Source: Enterobacterales bacterium (GTDB lineage Bacteria > Pseudomonadota > Gammaproteobacteria > Enterobacterales > Enterobacteriaceae). Taken from it: a stretch of 64,000 nt of DNA. Below the pieces are notes generated by a model. The model ran no database searches, had not been told where the DNA came from, and worked only from the letters and a program-made list of their open reading frames with translations. This document shows, piece by piece, positions 19,397-27,985 of this stretch. The position numbers and the translations under genes are program-made. The stretch covers positions 124,001 through 188,000 of the forward strand of contig JAATFX010000020.1 of assembly GCA_015654925.1 (NCBI GenBank). Direction: 5' to 3'. Numbering within the stretch: position 1 is the stretch's first letter; each line of letters opens with the position of its first letter.

Positions 19397-19410
19397 TTGA
19401 TATTGCTCAA
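19397..19410 (-). promoter_or_regulatory. FNR-binding site of fnrS
   Basis: TTGATATTGCTCAA matches the FNR consensus TTGAT-N4-ATCAA at nine of ten positions. Its centre is about 42 bases upstream of the predicted fnrS 5' end, the classic class II activator position. A TATCAA -10 box lies at 19372-19367. Confidence 0.85.
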
Positions 19411-19444
19411 TAATAATGGCCCTTTTAAGGGTTTTTTATTATTT
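19409..19444. terminator. AT-rich hairpin downstream of zntB
   Basis: AATAATAA and TTATTATT flank a CCCT/AGGG core, giving an interrupted hairpin with T-rich DNA on the plus side. It lies directly after the zntB stop and touches the FNR site of fnrS. It may end zntB transcription before the fnrS promoter. Confidence 0.4.
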
Positions 19445-19450
19445 TGCGGC

Positions 19451-20434
19451 CTAAAGCCATTTGCGCCGTTTTAGCCAAAAGGCGACGCCCAGCACCAATA
19501 CCACCAGCGACAGGCAAAAGATACTAAAGCCAAACCGCATATTGCCGCCGGGAATACCGCCCAAATTGACGCCGAATAATCCTGTCAGAAAAGTCGTGGG
19601 CAGAAAAATCATGGCCATCAGCGACATTGTATAACCCCGGCGATTGATGGACTCGGCGGTTAGCCAATTAATTTCATCGGCAATCACCGCCGTGCGGGCA
19701 ATGCCGCCGTCGATATCGTCGATGCCGCGGCCCAGGCGATCGGAGATATCCTGCATACGCCGGCGGTCGTCGTCGCCCATCCAGGGCAGATGTTCGCTGG
19801 CCAGACGGGCGAACACATCCCGCTGGGGCGCCATATAGCGGCGCAGGACGATGAGCTGTTTGCGCAGCCGCGACAATTCTCCCCGCGGGGGAATCAACTG
19901 ATCGAGCAAGTCGTTTTCCAGTACGATAATCCGATCGTGCATGTCTTCGATAAATTCGCTGGTATGATCGGTCAGCGTGTCGCACATATCCACCAGCCAG
20001 GATCCGCTGTCTTCTGGGCCCTGTTTTTTATGCAGCTCGTCCAGCATTTCCTCCACCGCCTGGATCGGCTGGCGACGGGTGGACACAATCAGTTTTTCGG
20101 TAATATAGATGCGCAGCACAATCAGTTCTTCGGGATACTCTTCAGTATTGAAATTGATGCTGCGCAAAATAATCAGCGCCCCTTCGGGTATGCGGTTTAC
20201 CCGGGGCCGGGTGCTATCGCCGGATAAGGATTCGCGCACCGGATCGGGAATCAGCGCGGACGTGTTTAACCATTCCCTGCTGGCCTGGTGGGCGGTATCC
20301 AGATGCAGCCAGCAAGGATGGATGCAATGCGCGATATCCGACTCCTCGATTGGCGTAATTCCGCCTGCGCCGTCCAACTGACCGGCATAGGCCACCCCTT
20401 CGATACTTAAGGCTTCGCGATCAATCCCTTCCAA
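19451..20434 (-). CDS. zntB: Zinc transporter ZntB (CorA family)
   Basis: The 327-residue protein equals E. coli ZntB in length. It has a long cytoplasmic N-terminal domain with the STRPRVNR and [17 protein letters not shown] helices, then two C-terminal membrane helices. The CorA-family motif is the ZntB variant GVNLGG ([13 protein letters not shown]) at the pore mouth, and the C-terminus is short and basic. ZntB moves Zn2+ across the inner membrane; the direction has been debated. The start is a TTG at 20434 with AAGGG seven bases before it; no ATG fits the conserved N-terminus. Confidence 0.96.
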   Translation of the reverse strand: MEGIDREALSIEGVAYAGQLDGAGGITPIEESDIAHCIHPCWLHLDTAHQASREWLNTSALIPDPVRESLSGDSTRPRVNRIPEGALIILRSINFNTEEYPEELIVLRIYITEKLIVSTRRQPIQAVEEMLDELHKKQGPEDSGSWLVDMCDTLTDHTSEFIEDMHDRIIVLENDLLDQLIPPRGELSRLRKQLIVLRRYMAPQRDVFARLASEHLPWMGDDDRRRMQDISDRLGRGIDDIDGGIARTAVIADEINWLTAESINRRGYTMSLMAMIFLPTTFLTGLFGVNLGGIPGGNMRFGFSIFCLSLVVLVLGVAFWLKRRKWL

Positions 20435-20854
20435 CGGTTAACCCTTTTATAAAAGTTAAAATGCAAGTTTAGCGCTAAACGATGGGAAAATCCTCTGCCC
20501 GACTAAACGGATGAGCCGCGGCATCCCCCCAGCCGCGATCGCGCAACGGCGCCCATCAATTAAACCAATATTAAACCAATCGCCGATAGGGACCGAATCA
20601 AAAAAAATTATAATTAACTTATCGTTGAAAATCTTAAAAAGCCCGTTTACCATAAATACAGAAATAACCACTTAACCGTCATCTCCAGCAAGAAAAAAAG
20701 CTCATCAAATTATTTAAATGAAAATATAATTAACAGTTAAGTAACGTTAAAATAAAAAATTATTTTCTGAGATAAAAATAAGCGGAATAATTGATTTATT
20801 TAATATCTATACCCATAAATAAATATCACCCTCACCTTTATACCTGGAGGACTC
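20435..20854. other. AT-rich intergenic region with 11-bp tandem duplication
   Basis: About 420 bases between zntB and the two small membrane proteins. It is much more AT-rich than its surroundings toward the right end. ATTAAACCAAT is repeated twice head-to-tail at 20559-20580. A 71-codon minus-strand frame exists here but lacks a convincing start. The promoter for the small membrane genes should lie in the right part; several TATAAT-like boxes occur and none can be chosen. Confidence 0.45.
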
Positions 20855-21031
20855 ATGAATATCACCATGTTGCTAAAATCATTGATTGCCGGGGCTGGCG
20901 CCGGATACGCCATCACCGGCGCCATATCATTTATCATTCCGGCCGCCACAGTCACTCTGGCCGTGATCTTGCCTATCCTGGGCAGCATAAGCATGGTAGC
21001 GCTGTACGTTCGTCAGGAAATGGCCGGATGA
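20855..21031 (+). CDS. Very small hydrophobic membrane protein, unknown
   Basis: A 58-codon frame starts at ATG 20855 after a strong GGAGG six bases upstream. The product is almost wholly hydrophobic: a Gly/Ala-rich segment (GAGAGYAITGA, residues 13-23), then helices over about 18-35 and 36-52, ending in YVRQEMAG. It carries few charges, no Cys and no cleavable signal. Its stop overlaps an ATG (ATGA), and the next small membrane gene starts eight bases later, which suggests coupled expression. It resembles holin-like or membrane-active peptides in composition only; no function is claimed. Confidence 0.6.
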   Translation: MNITMLLKSLIAGAGAGYAITGAISFIIPAATVTLAVILPILGSISMVALYVRQEMAG

Positions 21032-21038
21032 TATTGAC

Positions 21039-21365
21039 ATGGAAGCCTTCTTTTTTCCTCAGGACGAGGACCAGCTTACCCGATTTTATTTCCTGTTTTC
21101 GATACTCTATTTGCTTATACATCTAATTTGGGACCATTATTTCCCCGGATCATCAAAATTTTCCCTGGCAGTACTGCAATATAAGATTGGGGAAGTTTAT
21201 TCATCGGCTACCTGTGCTACCAGCTTATTTTTTATCGTTATTTTATTTGATCTACAAAACCCCTTAAGGATGTCGGATGCATTTATATTTCCATTAATAA
21301 TTGCAGCACTAACCGGATTAATGATTTCGCTAAGCGCCATGCAGCCCAAGGAAAGGCGCGCCTAG
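21039..21365 (+). CDS. Small three-helix membrane protein, unknown
   Basis: A 108-residue protein beginning MEAFFFPQDEDQ. Three hydrophobic stretches at about 17-34, 58-74 and 81-99 suggest three membrane helices; the charged ends are DEDQ at the front and PKERR at the back. No strong ribosome site of its own is visible, consistent with coupling to the tiny gene just upstream. AT-rich codons set it apart from the neighbours. I recognise no family. A toxin-immunity or peptide-partner arrangement with the upstream gene is one possibility among several. Confidence 0.6.
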   Translation: MEAFFFPQDEDQLTRFYFLFSILYLLIHLIWDHYFPGSSKFSLAVLQYKIGEVYSSATCATSLFFIVILFDLQNPLRMSDAFIFPLIIAALTGLMISLSAMQPKERRA

Positions 21366-21493
21366 GGCCTAAGCGGCATTTACAGGCCGGGCGATAGCGC
21401 CATCTTGGCCAAACCTCACTCCCATCACGGTCCATGGGGGTGAGGTTACGTGCCGCCATCGCGGCTAACCGCTTATTACCGCACCTGGGGTCC

Positions 21494-21533
21494 GGTGCTT
21501 GAGCCTGGTGCTTGTTGAGCCTAGTGCTTGAGG
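21494..21533. repeat. Short imperfect direct repeats over the mppA stop codon
   Basis: Three imperfect copies of GGTGCTTGAGCCT follow each other here, starting near 21494, 21507 and 21523. The last covers the codons for the C-terminal Leu-Lys-His and the stop of mppA. It looks like a local slippage duplication. Confidence 0.6.
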
Positions 21534-23152
21534 ATGTACATCGTCTGGCTGTAAGCGACATCTTCCGGGTTGGTGATAGGATAGCCCTGCACCCAGGGTT
21601 TAATCAGCCTACCGTTGGTATATTGATAAATCGGCGCGATAGGCGCCTGGTCGGCAATAATCGCCTCGGCTTTATTATAATCCGCACTGAGCTGCTGGGG
21701 GTTGGTTTGCAGGCTGGCCTGCTGGAGCAATTGGTCATATTGCGGATCGTTGAACTTGGCGATATTACCGCTGTGGCTGGCGGTCAATAACGACAGGAAC
21801 GTGGAGGGTTCGTTGTAATCCCCTACCCACGAGGCCCGCACCACGTCAAAATTACCGGTATTGCGGCTGTCGATATAGGATTTCCATTCCTGGTTCACCA
21901 GTTTGACATTGACGCCCAGCTTTTTCTTCCACATGGACGCCACGGCGATGGCGATTTTCTCGTGGCTCTCCGAGGTATTGTACAACAAGCTCAGGGTCAG
22001 GGGTTTATCGGGGCCGTAACCCGCCGCCTTCATCAATATCTTGGCCTCGCTGTCCAGCTCCTCCTGCGAATGCTGTTGCAGGAAATTGCGCGCCGGCTGA
22101 TAACCCGCGGTGACGTCGGGGGTTAAATGCCAGGCGGGTTTTTCGCCGGTACCCACCACTTTTTCCGCGATGATGCGCCGGTCAATGGCATAAGACAGCG
22201 CCTTGCGCACCCGCACGTCATCCGTAGGCGCGCGCCGGGTATTAAAAGCATAATAATAGGTGCCCAATTGATCGGGGGTATACACCTGGCCGGGGATATC
22301 TTTGAGCAGTTTTTGATACATGTTCTTCGGGAAGGATTCCGTGATATCAATATCATTGGCAAGGTAGCGATTCAGGGCGGACGACTCCTGGTTAATGGGG
22401 ATAAAGGTCACCTGGGTCAGTACCGTATGCTGGTGATCCCAATAATGCTCGTTAGGGGTCAGGACGATCTTTTCATTCACCACCCGCTGCTGCAATTGAA
22501 AGGCGCCGTTACCCACCAGATTGCCGACTTTGGTCCAGTCGTTACCATATTTTTCCACGGTGGCGCGGTGTACCGGAAACAGGCTGAAGTTGGCCGTGAG
22601 GCTGGCAAAATAAGGCACCGGCTTGCTAAGCTGGACTTTCAGCGTGTAATCGTCCGGCGCGCTCACGCCCAACTGCTCGGCAGTTTTTTTACCGGCGATG
22701 ATATCCCCGGCGTTTTCCAGTCCGGCCAGTTCGGTGAACCAGGCAAACGCGGAAAGATTTTTAGGATCGGCCAAGCGGCGCCAGCTGTAGACAAAGTCAT
22801 TGGCCGTGACAGGGTCACCATTGGACCAGCGCGCATCCCGGCGCAGATGGAACACGAAATTGCGGTTATCGCTGGTTTGCCAAGTGGTGGCTACGCCCGG
22901 AATCAGTTTGCCGTTGGCATCTTCATTGACCAGACCTTCAAACAGATCGCGCACCACTTGGGCCTCCGGCAGGCCGACCACCTTGATGGGGTCCAGGGAT
23001 GCGGGTTCATCTTTAATATGGCGCACGATTTGCTGCTTGTCCGCCAACTGCGTCCCGGGAGGGACCGTCGCGGCCCAGAGATTGCCGCTCAGGGCGATGA
23101 TTAACGACGCACAACAGGTGTATTTGAACTGCGGCATAGTGAACTGCGGCAT
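21521..23152 (-). CDS. mppA: Periplasmic murein-peptide-binding protein MppA
   Basis: An oligopeptide-binding (SBP family 5) protein very close to E. coli MppA, which delivers the cell-wall tripeptide L-Ala-gamma-D-Glu-meso-Dap to the Opp permease. The start at 23152 is preferred because AAGGAT stands before it, giving 543 residues. The signal peptide ends near LWAA. Conserved blocks include HIKDEPASLDP, ITESFPKNMYQKLLKDIPGQVYTP and SWVGDYNEPSTFL. The first codons are duplicated: a 15-bp unit gives MPQFT-MPQFK, so two in-frame starts exist. The neighbours mpaA and ycjG act in the same murein-peptide pathway. Confidence 0.95.
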   Translation of the reverse strand: MPQFTMPQFKYTCCASLIIALSGNLWAATVPPGTQLADKQQIVRHIKDEPASLDPIKVVGLPEAQVVRDLFEGLVNEDANGKLIPGVATTWQTSDNRNFVFHLRRDARWSNGDPVTANDFVYSWRRLADPKNLSAFAWFTELAGLENAGDIIAGKKTAEQLGVSAPDDYTLKVQLSKPVPYFASLTANFSLFPVHRATVEKYGNDWTKVGNLVGNGAFQLQQRVVNEKIVLTPNEHYWDHQHTVLTQVTFIPINQESSALNRYLANDIDITESFPKNMYQKLLKDIPGQVYTPDQLGTYYYAFNTRRAPTDDVRVRKALSYAIDRRIIAEKVVGTGEKPAWHLTPDVTAGYQPARNFLQQHSQEELDSEAKILMKAAGYGPDKPLTLSLLYNTSESHEKIAIAVASMWKKKLGVNVKLVNQEWKSYIDSRNTGNFDVVRASWVGDYNEPSTFLSLLTASHSGNIAKFNDPQYDQLLQQASLQTNPQQLSADYNKAEAIIADQAPIAPIYQYTNGRLIKPWVQGYPITNPEDVAYSQTMYILKH

Positions 23153-23296
23153 AGCGTTATCCTTGTTCTTGTTCCCAGGGCAGATAGCCGCGTAGCGCTC
23201 GACCGGCAAAAAAATCAGCCGAAAGTAAAAACGCCGGGCTTTTTGCGATAAAGTAGATGAGTCAATGTAACGTATTATTTTCGGTCAGGAAACAGC

Positions 23297-24013
23297 ATGC
23301 AGTCATTTCACCCACGTTCGCAGCGGGGAAGATTAGCTTCCCTTGGCCAGCCGTACGGGCAATCGGTCCTGGGCGCCCCCCTGATGTATTTTCCCGCCCC
23401 CGCCGCCGGGCCGGATACCGGGCTGGTGATCGCCGGCACCCACGGCGATGAAACCGCAAGCGTGGTGGCGCTGTCGTGCGCTCTGCGCACGCTGGCGCCG
23501 GGCGGCTTGCGTCACCACGTGATTTTGGCGGTAAACCCGGACGGCTGCCAATTGGGATTGCGGGCCAATGCCAACGGCGTCGATCTGAATCGTAACTTTC
23601 CCGCCGGCAACTGGCTGCCGGAGGAAACGGTATATCGCTGGACCAGCGCGGCGACTCAACGCGACGTGCTGCTGTCCACCGGCACCGGGCCGGGTTCCGA
23701 ACCGGAAACCGCCGCGCTATGCCGGCTTATCAAGGATCTGGCCCCGGCCTGGGTGGTGTCGTTCCATGAACCGCTGGCCTGCGTGGAGCAAACCGCGCGC
23801 TCATCCCTGGCGCAGTGGCTAGCGCAGCGGCTGGACCTGCCGCTGGTCGGCAGCGTCGGTTACGACACCCCCGGTTCATTCGGCAGTTGGTGCGCGGATA
23901 ACGCCATTGCCTGCATCACCGCCGAATTCCCCGCCGTATCGGCCGATGCGGCCACCATTCAATACCTCGACGCCCTGGTCGACCTGCTGGGCTATCAGCC
24001 GGACCCGGCTTGA
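23297..24013 (+). CDS. mpaA: Murein tripeptide amidase A (M14 zinc carboxypeptidase)
   Basis: MpaA cuts the gamma-D-Glu-meso-Dap bond of murein tripeptide in the cytoplasm, freeing L-Ala-D-Glu and Dap. The 238-residue chain shows the M14 zinc site: His 49 and Glu 52 in GTHGDE, and His 157 in SFHEPL. The likely general base is Glu 210 in ITAEFP. Substrate-binding NPDG and DLNRNFP (residues about 80-102) are present. The start is ATG 23297; it is divergent from mppA over 144 bases. With mppA and ycjG it forms a complete uptake, cleavage and epimerisation set for recycled wall peptide. Confidence 0.95.
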   Translation: MQSFHPRSQRGRLASLGQPYGQSVLGAPLMYFPAPAAGPDTGLVIAGTHGDETASVVALSCALRTLAPGGLRHHVILAVNPDGCQLGLRANANGVDLNRNFPAGNWLPEETVYRWTSAATQRDVLLSTGTGPGSEPETAALCRLIKDLAPAWVVSFHEPLACVEQTARSSLAQWLAQRLDLPLVGSVGYDTPGSFGSWCADNAIACITAEFPAVSADAATIQYLDALVDLLGYQPDPA

Positions 24014-24023
24014 AGTATACCCT

Positions 24024-24054
24024 CCTGCCGCGGCGGCGAATGCCGTACGGCAGG
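24024..24054. terminator. Hairpin between convergent mpaA and ycjG
   Basis: CCTGCCG and CGGCAGG pair across a 17-base loop in the 44-base gap between two converging genes. The T-run is weak (CGTTTA). Confidence 0.45.
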
Positions 24055-24057
24055 CGT

Positions 24058-25026
24058 TTAACCCAGGGTAATGGAACCGCAGCCGAAGTTAAGGTGCGGA
24101 TCGGCGTCCATTGACAGCCAGGTCGGTCCGTCAAGGTCGATAAACCGCGCCGCCGGAGCCAGCGGCAAGGCGGCGGCGATGGCGCGCGAAGTGCATAACA
24201 TGCAGCCCAGCATAATGCCGAACCCCTGTTCCCGGGCCTGCTGCACCAATAGCAGGGCTTCGGTTAGGCCGCCGGTTTTATCCAGTTTGATATTGATCAT
24301 CTCATAATTATCCTTCAGCGCCGGTAGCTGCTGGCGGGTATGGCAACTCTCGTCGGCGCAGATCGGCAAGGGATGGATAAAGTGTTGCAGCGCGGCATCC
24401 TGCTCGGCCGGCAGCGGCTGCTCAAGCATGGCCACGCCTAAATCCGCCAGCAGTTGGCAGCGGGTCGCCAGCCCTTCCGGTTGCCACGCTTCGTTGGCAT
24501 CAACGATCAATGTCGCATCCGGCACCGCGGTGCGGATGGCGACCATACGCTCGGTGATCAGCCGATCGTCGAGTTTGATTTTCAGCAGCCGCGCGCCGGC
24601 CTCCCAATAACGCAGCGCCGCCGCGGCCATTAACTCCGGCTCGTTAATGCTCAGGGTCTGGGCCATGACAATGCGCGAGGGCAGCTCAACCCCGGCTCGC
24701 TGCGCCAGGGTTTGCCCCCTAAGCTGGCGCTCGACTTCCCACAGGGCGCAATCGACCGCGTTGCGCGCGGCCCCCGCCGGCAGCAGTTGCTGCAAAACGT
24801 CGCGGGAAACCCCTTGCTCGATGGGATGCAGCACGCTGGCGAGCTGTTCCATCACCGATTGCTCATTTTCGCCATAACGGGGATATGGGGTACACTCGCC
24901 GATCCCCGTGATACCGTCCTGCTCGATCTCCACCACCACTACCCGGGCCTCGGTCCGGCTACCGCGCGATATCACAAACGGGGTATGCAGCGGCCAGGCC
25001 TCCGGATAAAAACGCATTACTCTCAT
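24058..25026 (-). CDS. ycjG: L-Ala-D/L-Glu epimerase (enolase superfamily)
   Basis: Converts L-Ala-D-Glu from murein breakdown to L-Ala-L-Glu, which can be hydrolysed to ordinary amino acids. The protein has 322 residues from ATG 25026, which has GAGGG before it; a TTG two codons earlier is less likely. Enolase-superfamily residues are in place: Lys 149 and Lys 151 in LLKIKLD, metal ligands Asp 176, Glu 202 and Asp 225, and the second base Lys in NIKLDKTGG. It follows mpaA convergently, as in E. coli. The E. coli neighbour tpx, between ycjG and tyrR, is absent here. Confidence 0.94.
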   Translation of the reverse strand: MRVMRFYPEAWPLHTPFVISRGSRTEARVVVVEIEQDGITGIGECTPYPRYGENEQSVMEQLASVLHPIEQGVSRDVLQQLLPAGAARNAVDCALWEVERQLRGQTLAQRAGVELPSRIVMAQTLSINEPELMAAAALRYWEAGARLLKIKLDDRLITERMVAIRTAVPDATLIVDANEAWQPEGLATRCQLLADLGVAMLEQPLPAEQDAALQHFIHPLPICADESCHTRQQLPALKDNYEMINIKLDKTGGLTEALLLVQQAREQGFGIMLGCMLCTSRAIAAALPLAPAARFIDLDGPTWLSMDADPHLNFGCGSITLG

Positions 25027-25194
25027 TATCAACCCTCAAATTATCAATAATAAAATCGCAGCATTAGCGTCATAACCCGGCAAGGCCGGAAAAATGCGTC
25101 TTATCAGTATTAGCTGATTATCACTACCCGATCCGCCGGATGGCGCGCCGGGATAATCCGGTAAGCGAACCGGCGCCGCGGCTTGCTCGCTTGT

Positions 25195-26772
25195 TCACTC
25201 TTCGCCCTCTTCGCCGGCTTTTTTGGCGCTTAATCCGTATTCGCGCAGCTTGTTGGCGATGGCAGTATGGGATACGCCCAGCCTTTTCGCCAGTTTGCGG
25301 GTGCTGGGATAAGTGCGATAAAGTCGGGTCAGGATCGAGCGTTCAAACCTTTTGCTAATCTCATCCAGGGAACCGTCGAGCAGTTCGTCGGACATCGGCT
25401 GCGCCAGCGACAGGGCGAAATCCGGCAGGTCGATATCCCTGGCCATCAGCTCGGCGCCCTCCAGCTGCGCCATGGCGCGATACAGCACATTTTTAAGCTG
25501 CCGCACGTTGCCCGGCCAGGCATATTGCGTGAGCATAGCGACCAATTCCGGCGCAAGCCTGGGCCGGCCGATGCCCTGTTCATCGCAGAATTGGGCGATA
25601 AACAGCGCGGCGAGCGGCATGATATCGTCCGGGCGCTCACGCAAGGGGGGCAGGTTCAGCGTCAATACGTTCAGGCGATAGTAGAGATCTTCGCGAAAAT
25701 GGCCGTTATGCACCAGCTCCAGCAGGTTTTTCTGCGTGGCGCAGTAAACCCGCACGTCCACGTGCATTTCCCGGTCTTCGCCCACACGCCGGAACGTACC
25801 GTCGTTGAGAAAGCGCAGCAGCTTATTTTGCATATTCGGCGACATTTCGCCGATTTCGTCCAGCAGCACCGATCCGCCGTGGGCCTGTTCAAAAAAGCCT
25901 TTTTTACTTTCCAGGGCGTTGGGATAAGCCCCCGCGGCGTGGCCGAACAGTTCGCTCTCCGCCACATCATCCGGCAAAGCGGCGCAATTGAGCGCCAAAA
26001 ACGGCTGTTTACCGCGCGCGCTGCGCAAATGGCAGGCGTGGGCCACTAAATCTTTGCCGGTGCCCGTTTCCCCGACGATCAGCAGGGGGGCGTCAAGCAT
26101 GGCCAATTTGCGCGCCCGCTCGATGACCTGGCGCATCTTATCGCTGGCGGCGATGATATGACCGAATGCGCTGTCATCGTTCAGCCCATGATTTTGCAGT
26201 TGGCGCCCCATGCGGACCGCGGATTTAAGCAGCACCACGCCGCCCACGGTGGCCAGCTTGCCGTTTTCGCCGGTTAGCTGGACGGGAATGATTTCCAGCA
26301 GGAAATCCTGCCCCATAATCACCACCAGCTGGCTGTCAGGCGATTGCCGCTCGCTCTCTAGCCAGCGCACGAAATTAAAGCCGTTAATCAGCTGGCTTAC
26401 GGGCAGGTGACGGATCTCGTCGGCCCGCTGGCCGAACAGCGCCAGGGCGGCGGGATTGGTCAACTCCACTTTGCCTTTCAGGTTAATTGAGAGCACCGGC
26501 TCGGGCATGGCCGCCAGTATCGCGTCGAGGGCGCGATGCTCGCGCTCGGAAGGCATAAATGCCACGGTACGCACATCGGTGACGCCGTGGATGCGGCGAA
26601 TTTCGGCCATCAGCGTGCGAAACGGGTCAAACTCCAGCTTGGAAAAATTCAGGTAGATGCGACCGGCGGGGTCGATTTCAATCCCCCGCAGGTCGATGCC
26701 GCGCGACGCCAGCAAATCCAGCAATTCCCGGGCTAAACCGAGGCGGTCTTCACAAATAACTTCCAAACGCAT
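25195..26772 (-). CDS. tyrR: Aromatic amino acid regulator TyrR
   Basis: TyrR represses or activates genes of aromatic amino acid synthesis and transport in response to Tyr, Phe and Trp. The start at 26772 gives MRLEVICEDR, as in E. coli, and 525 residues (E. coli 513). Domains in order: ACT (1-75), PAS-like (78-190), AAA+ ATPase with Walker A GETGTGKD at 234-241, and a C-terminal Fis-like helix-turn-helix (STRKLAKRLGVSHTAIANKLREYG). The loop where sigma-54 activators carry GAFTGA reads GAYPNA at 281-286 and is longer than in E. coli TyrR, where it is mostly deleted. A TyrR-box-like site lies in the promoter. Confidence 0.96.
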   Translation of the reverse strand: MRLEVICEDRLGLARELLDLLASRGIDLRGIEIDPAGRIYLNFSKLEFDPFRTLMAEIRRIHGVTDVRTVAFMPSEREHRALDAILAAMPEPVLSINLKGKVELTNPAALALFGQRADEIRHLPVSQLINGFNFVRWLESERQSPDSQLVVIMGQDFLLEIIPVQLTGENGKLATVGGVVLLKSAVRMGRQLQNHGLNDDSAFGHIIAASDKMRQVIERARKLAMLDAPLLIVGETGTGKDLVAHACHLRSARGKQPFLALNCAALPDDVAESELFGHAAGAYPNALESKKGFFEQAHGGSVLLDEIGEMSPNMQNKLLRFLNDGTFRRVGEDREMHVDVRVYCATQKNLLELVHNGHFREDLYYRLNVLTLNLPPLRERPDDIMPLAALFIAQFCDEQGIGRPRLAPELVAMLTQYAWPGNVRQLKNVLYRAMAQLEGAELMARDIDLPDFALSLAQPMSDELLDGSLDEISKRFERSILTRLYRTYPSTRKLAKRLGVSHTAIANKLREYGLSAKKAGEEGEE

Positions 26773-26811
26773 GTAACGCCTCATAGGGGGTGCCATTACG
26801 ATAATAGGCAC

Positions 26812-26840
26812 ATAATACGTGGAGCGGCGCCAGGTATGAA
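26812..26840 (-). promoter_or_regulatory. Candidate sigma-70 promoter of tyrR
   Basis: On the minus strand TTCATA and TATTAT are 17 bases apart. The predicted start of transcription would be near 26805, some 33 bases before the tyrR ATG. Confidence 0.5.
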
Positions 26841-26846
26841 GCTATC

Positions 26847-26864
26847 TGTCACCAAAAGTTGACA
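26847..26864 (-). promoter_or_regulatory. TyrR-box-like operator upstream of tyrR
   Basis: TGTCAACTTTTGGTGACA fits the TyrR box TGTAAA-N6-TTTACA at eight of twelve positions, including both outer TGT and ACA. It sits just upstream of the predicted -35 box, so autoregulation is plausible. Confidence 0.55.
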
Positions 26865-26926
26865 GTATGGAAAGTTTTTTGCGATCGCGCCGATCCGCTA
26901 CGCGGCGATAAGCCGCGCCAAAGCGG

Positions 26927-27985
26927 TCAGGAAGCGGATTTGCGATCCATCATGGCGCGCAGCTGGCCGATGATTTCTCGCCGGTAATCCCCCAGGCGCG
27001 GCTTATCGCCGTCGAGCCAGGGCAGCGGCCGGCACAGTTCCATGGCTTTAATTCCCAGGCGCGCCGTCAGCAGGCCGGCCCCCATGCCTTGGGCGATGCG
27101 GGCCGACAGGCGCGCGGTCAGATCCTGGGACATCCAATCCATGCCCACTTCCCTTACCCATTCGCTGACGCCGGCAAAGGCGATATTCAGCAGCACCAGC
27201 CGGAACAGCCGCAAGCGGCTGAAATAACCCACCTCGATGCCGTATAACCCGGCGATGCGGTTAATCAGCCGCAGATTGCGCCAGGCGATAAACCCCATAT
27301 CCACGATGGCCAGCGGACTGACCGCAATCATCAGGGCGGACTCGGCGGCGGAGCGGCTGATTTCGCGGCGCGCCTGGACATCGATCACCGGCTGCACCAT
27401 CCGGGCGTACAGTTCGACCACTTCCCGATCGCTATGGGTTTCCGCCAGGGCCGCCTGCCAGCGCCGCAGCGCGGGATGGTTATGATCTATGCCGGCCTGG
27501 GCGGCCAGCCGCTGGCAAAATTGCCGCCCGTGGCCCAAGGCGTGGCTGCGCAGTAATTCGCCGGCCCGGTCCCGCTCGTCGGCCCGCTGGCGCAGCCGAT
27601 ACAAGCGCCGCCATTCGGTGATAAGCGATCCGGCCCCCGCCAGTACGATCAGGCCGCCCGCCGTAATGGAGCCCAAGGCGAACCAGTCCTGCTGCTGCCA
27701 GGCGCGGACAAACCACTGCGCCCCCTGGGCGGCGGCGCTGAGCACCAACAGGCCGACGCCGACGCCGGCCACGCGCCGCCAGAGACTGCGCCTGGGCCGC
27801 AGCGCGCTGGCCAGCACCTGTTCCGCCCGCCCTTCTTCATCCGGCTCGGCGGGCTGGAGCGGCTGGAAACCGGCGTCCTGCGGGTCAAAGGTCTGCGCCC
27901 CCCGCAGCTCCGGCTGCGGCGAATGTTCCAGGGGCTGGTCAAGGGGGCGATCGAAATCGATGCGGGGTTTTACGGGGTCGCTCAT
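26927..27985 (-). CDS. ycjF: YcjF, UPF0283 inner-membrane protein
   Basis: A 352-residue protein (E. coli 353) of unknown biochemical role. It has a polar N-terminus of about 65 residues, two close membrane helices (about 70-115) and a conserved C-terminal domain with a third hydrophobic stretch near [20 protein letters not shown]. Its start overlaps the ycjX stop by four bases, so the two are translationally coupled. ycjX-ycjF pairs lie next to psp genes in many enterobacteria, suggesting a link to envelope stress. Confidence 0.94.
   Translation of the reverse strand: MSDPVKPRIDFDRPLDQPLEHSPQPELRGAQTFDPQDAGFQPLQPAEPDEEGRAEQVLASALRPRRSLWRRVAGVGVGLLVLSAAAQGAQWFVRAWQQQDWFALGSITAGGLIVLAGAGSLITEWRRLYRLRQRADERDRAGELLRSHALGHGRQFCQRLAAQAGIDHNHPALRRWQAALAETHSDREVVELYARMVQPVIDVQARREISRSAAESALMIAVSPLAIVDMGFIAWRNLRLINRIAGLYGIEVGYFSRLRLFRLVLLNIAFAGVSEWVREVGMDWMSQDLTARLSARIAQGMGAGLLTARLGIKAMELCRPLPWLDGDKPRLGDYRREIIGQLRAMMDRKSAS

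Noticed and set aside
19137-19400. Plus-strand frame of 87 codons, and a 21-codon frame starting at 19321 with AAGGAAG
   Set aside because: Both run antisense through fnrS, whose sequence conservation explains the order in this stretch.
20456-20671. Minus-strand frame of 71 codons upstream of zntB
   Set aside because: Starts with GTG at a poor distance from GGAG, contains the 11-bp tandem duplication and runs into the zntB leader; its composition looks like chance AT-rich DNA.
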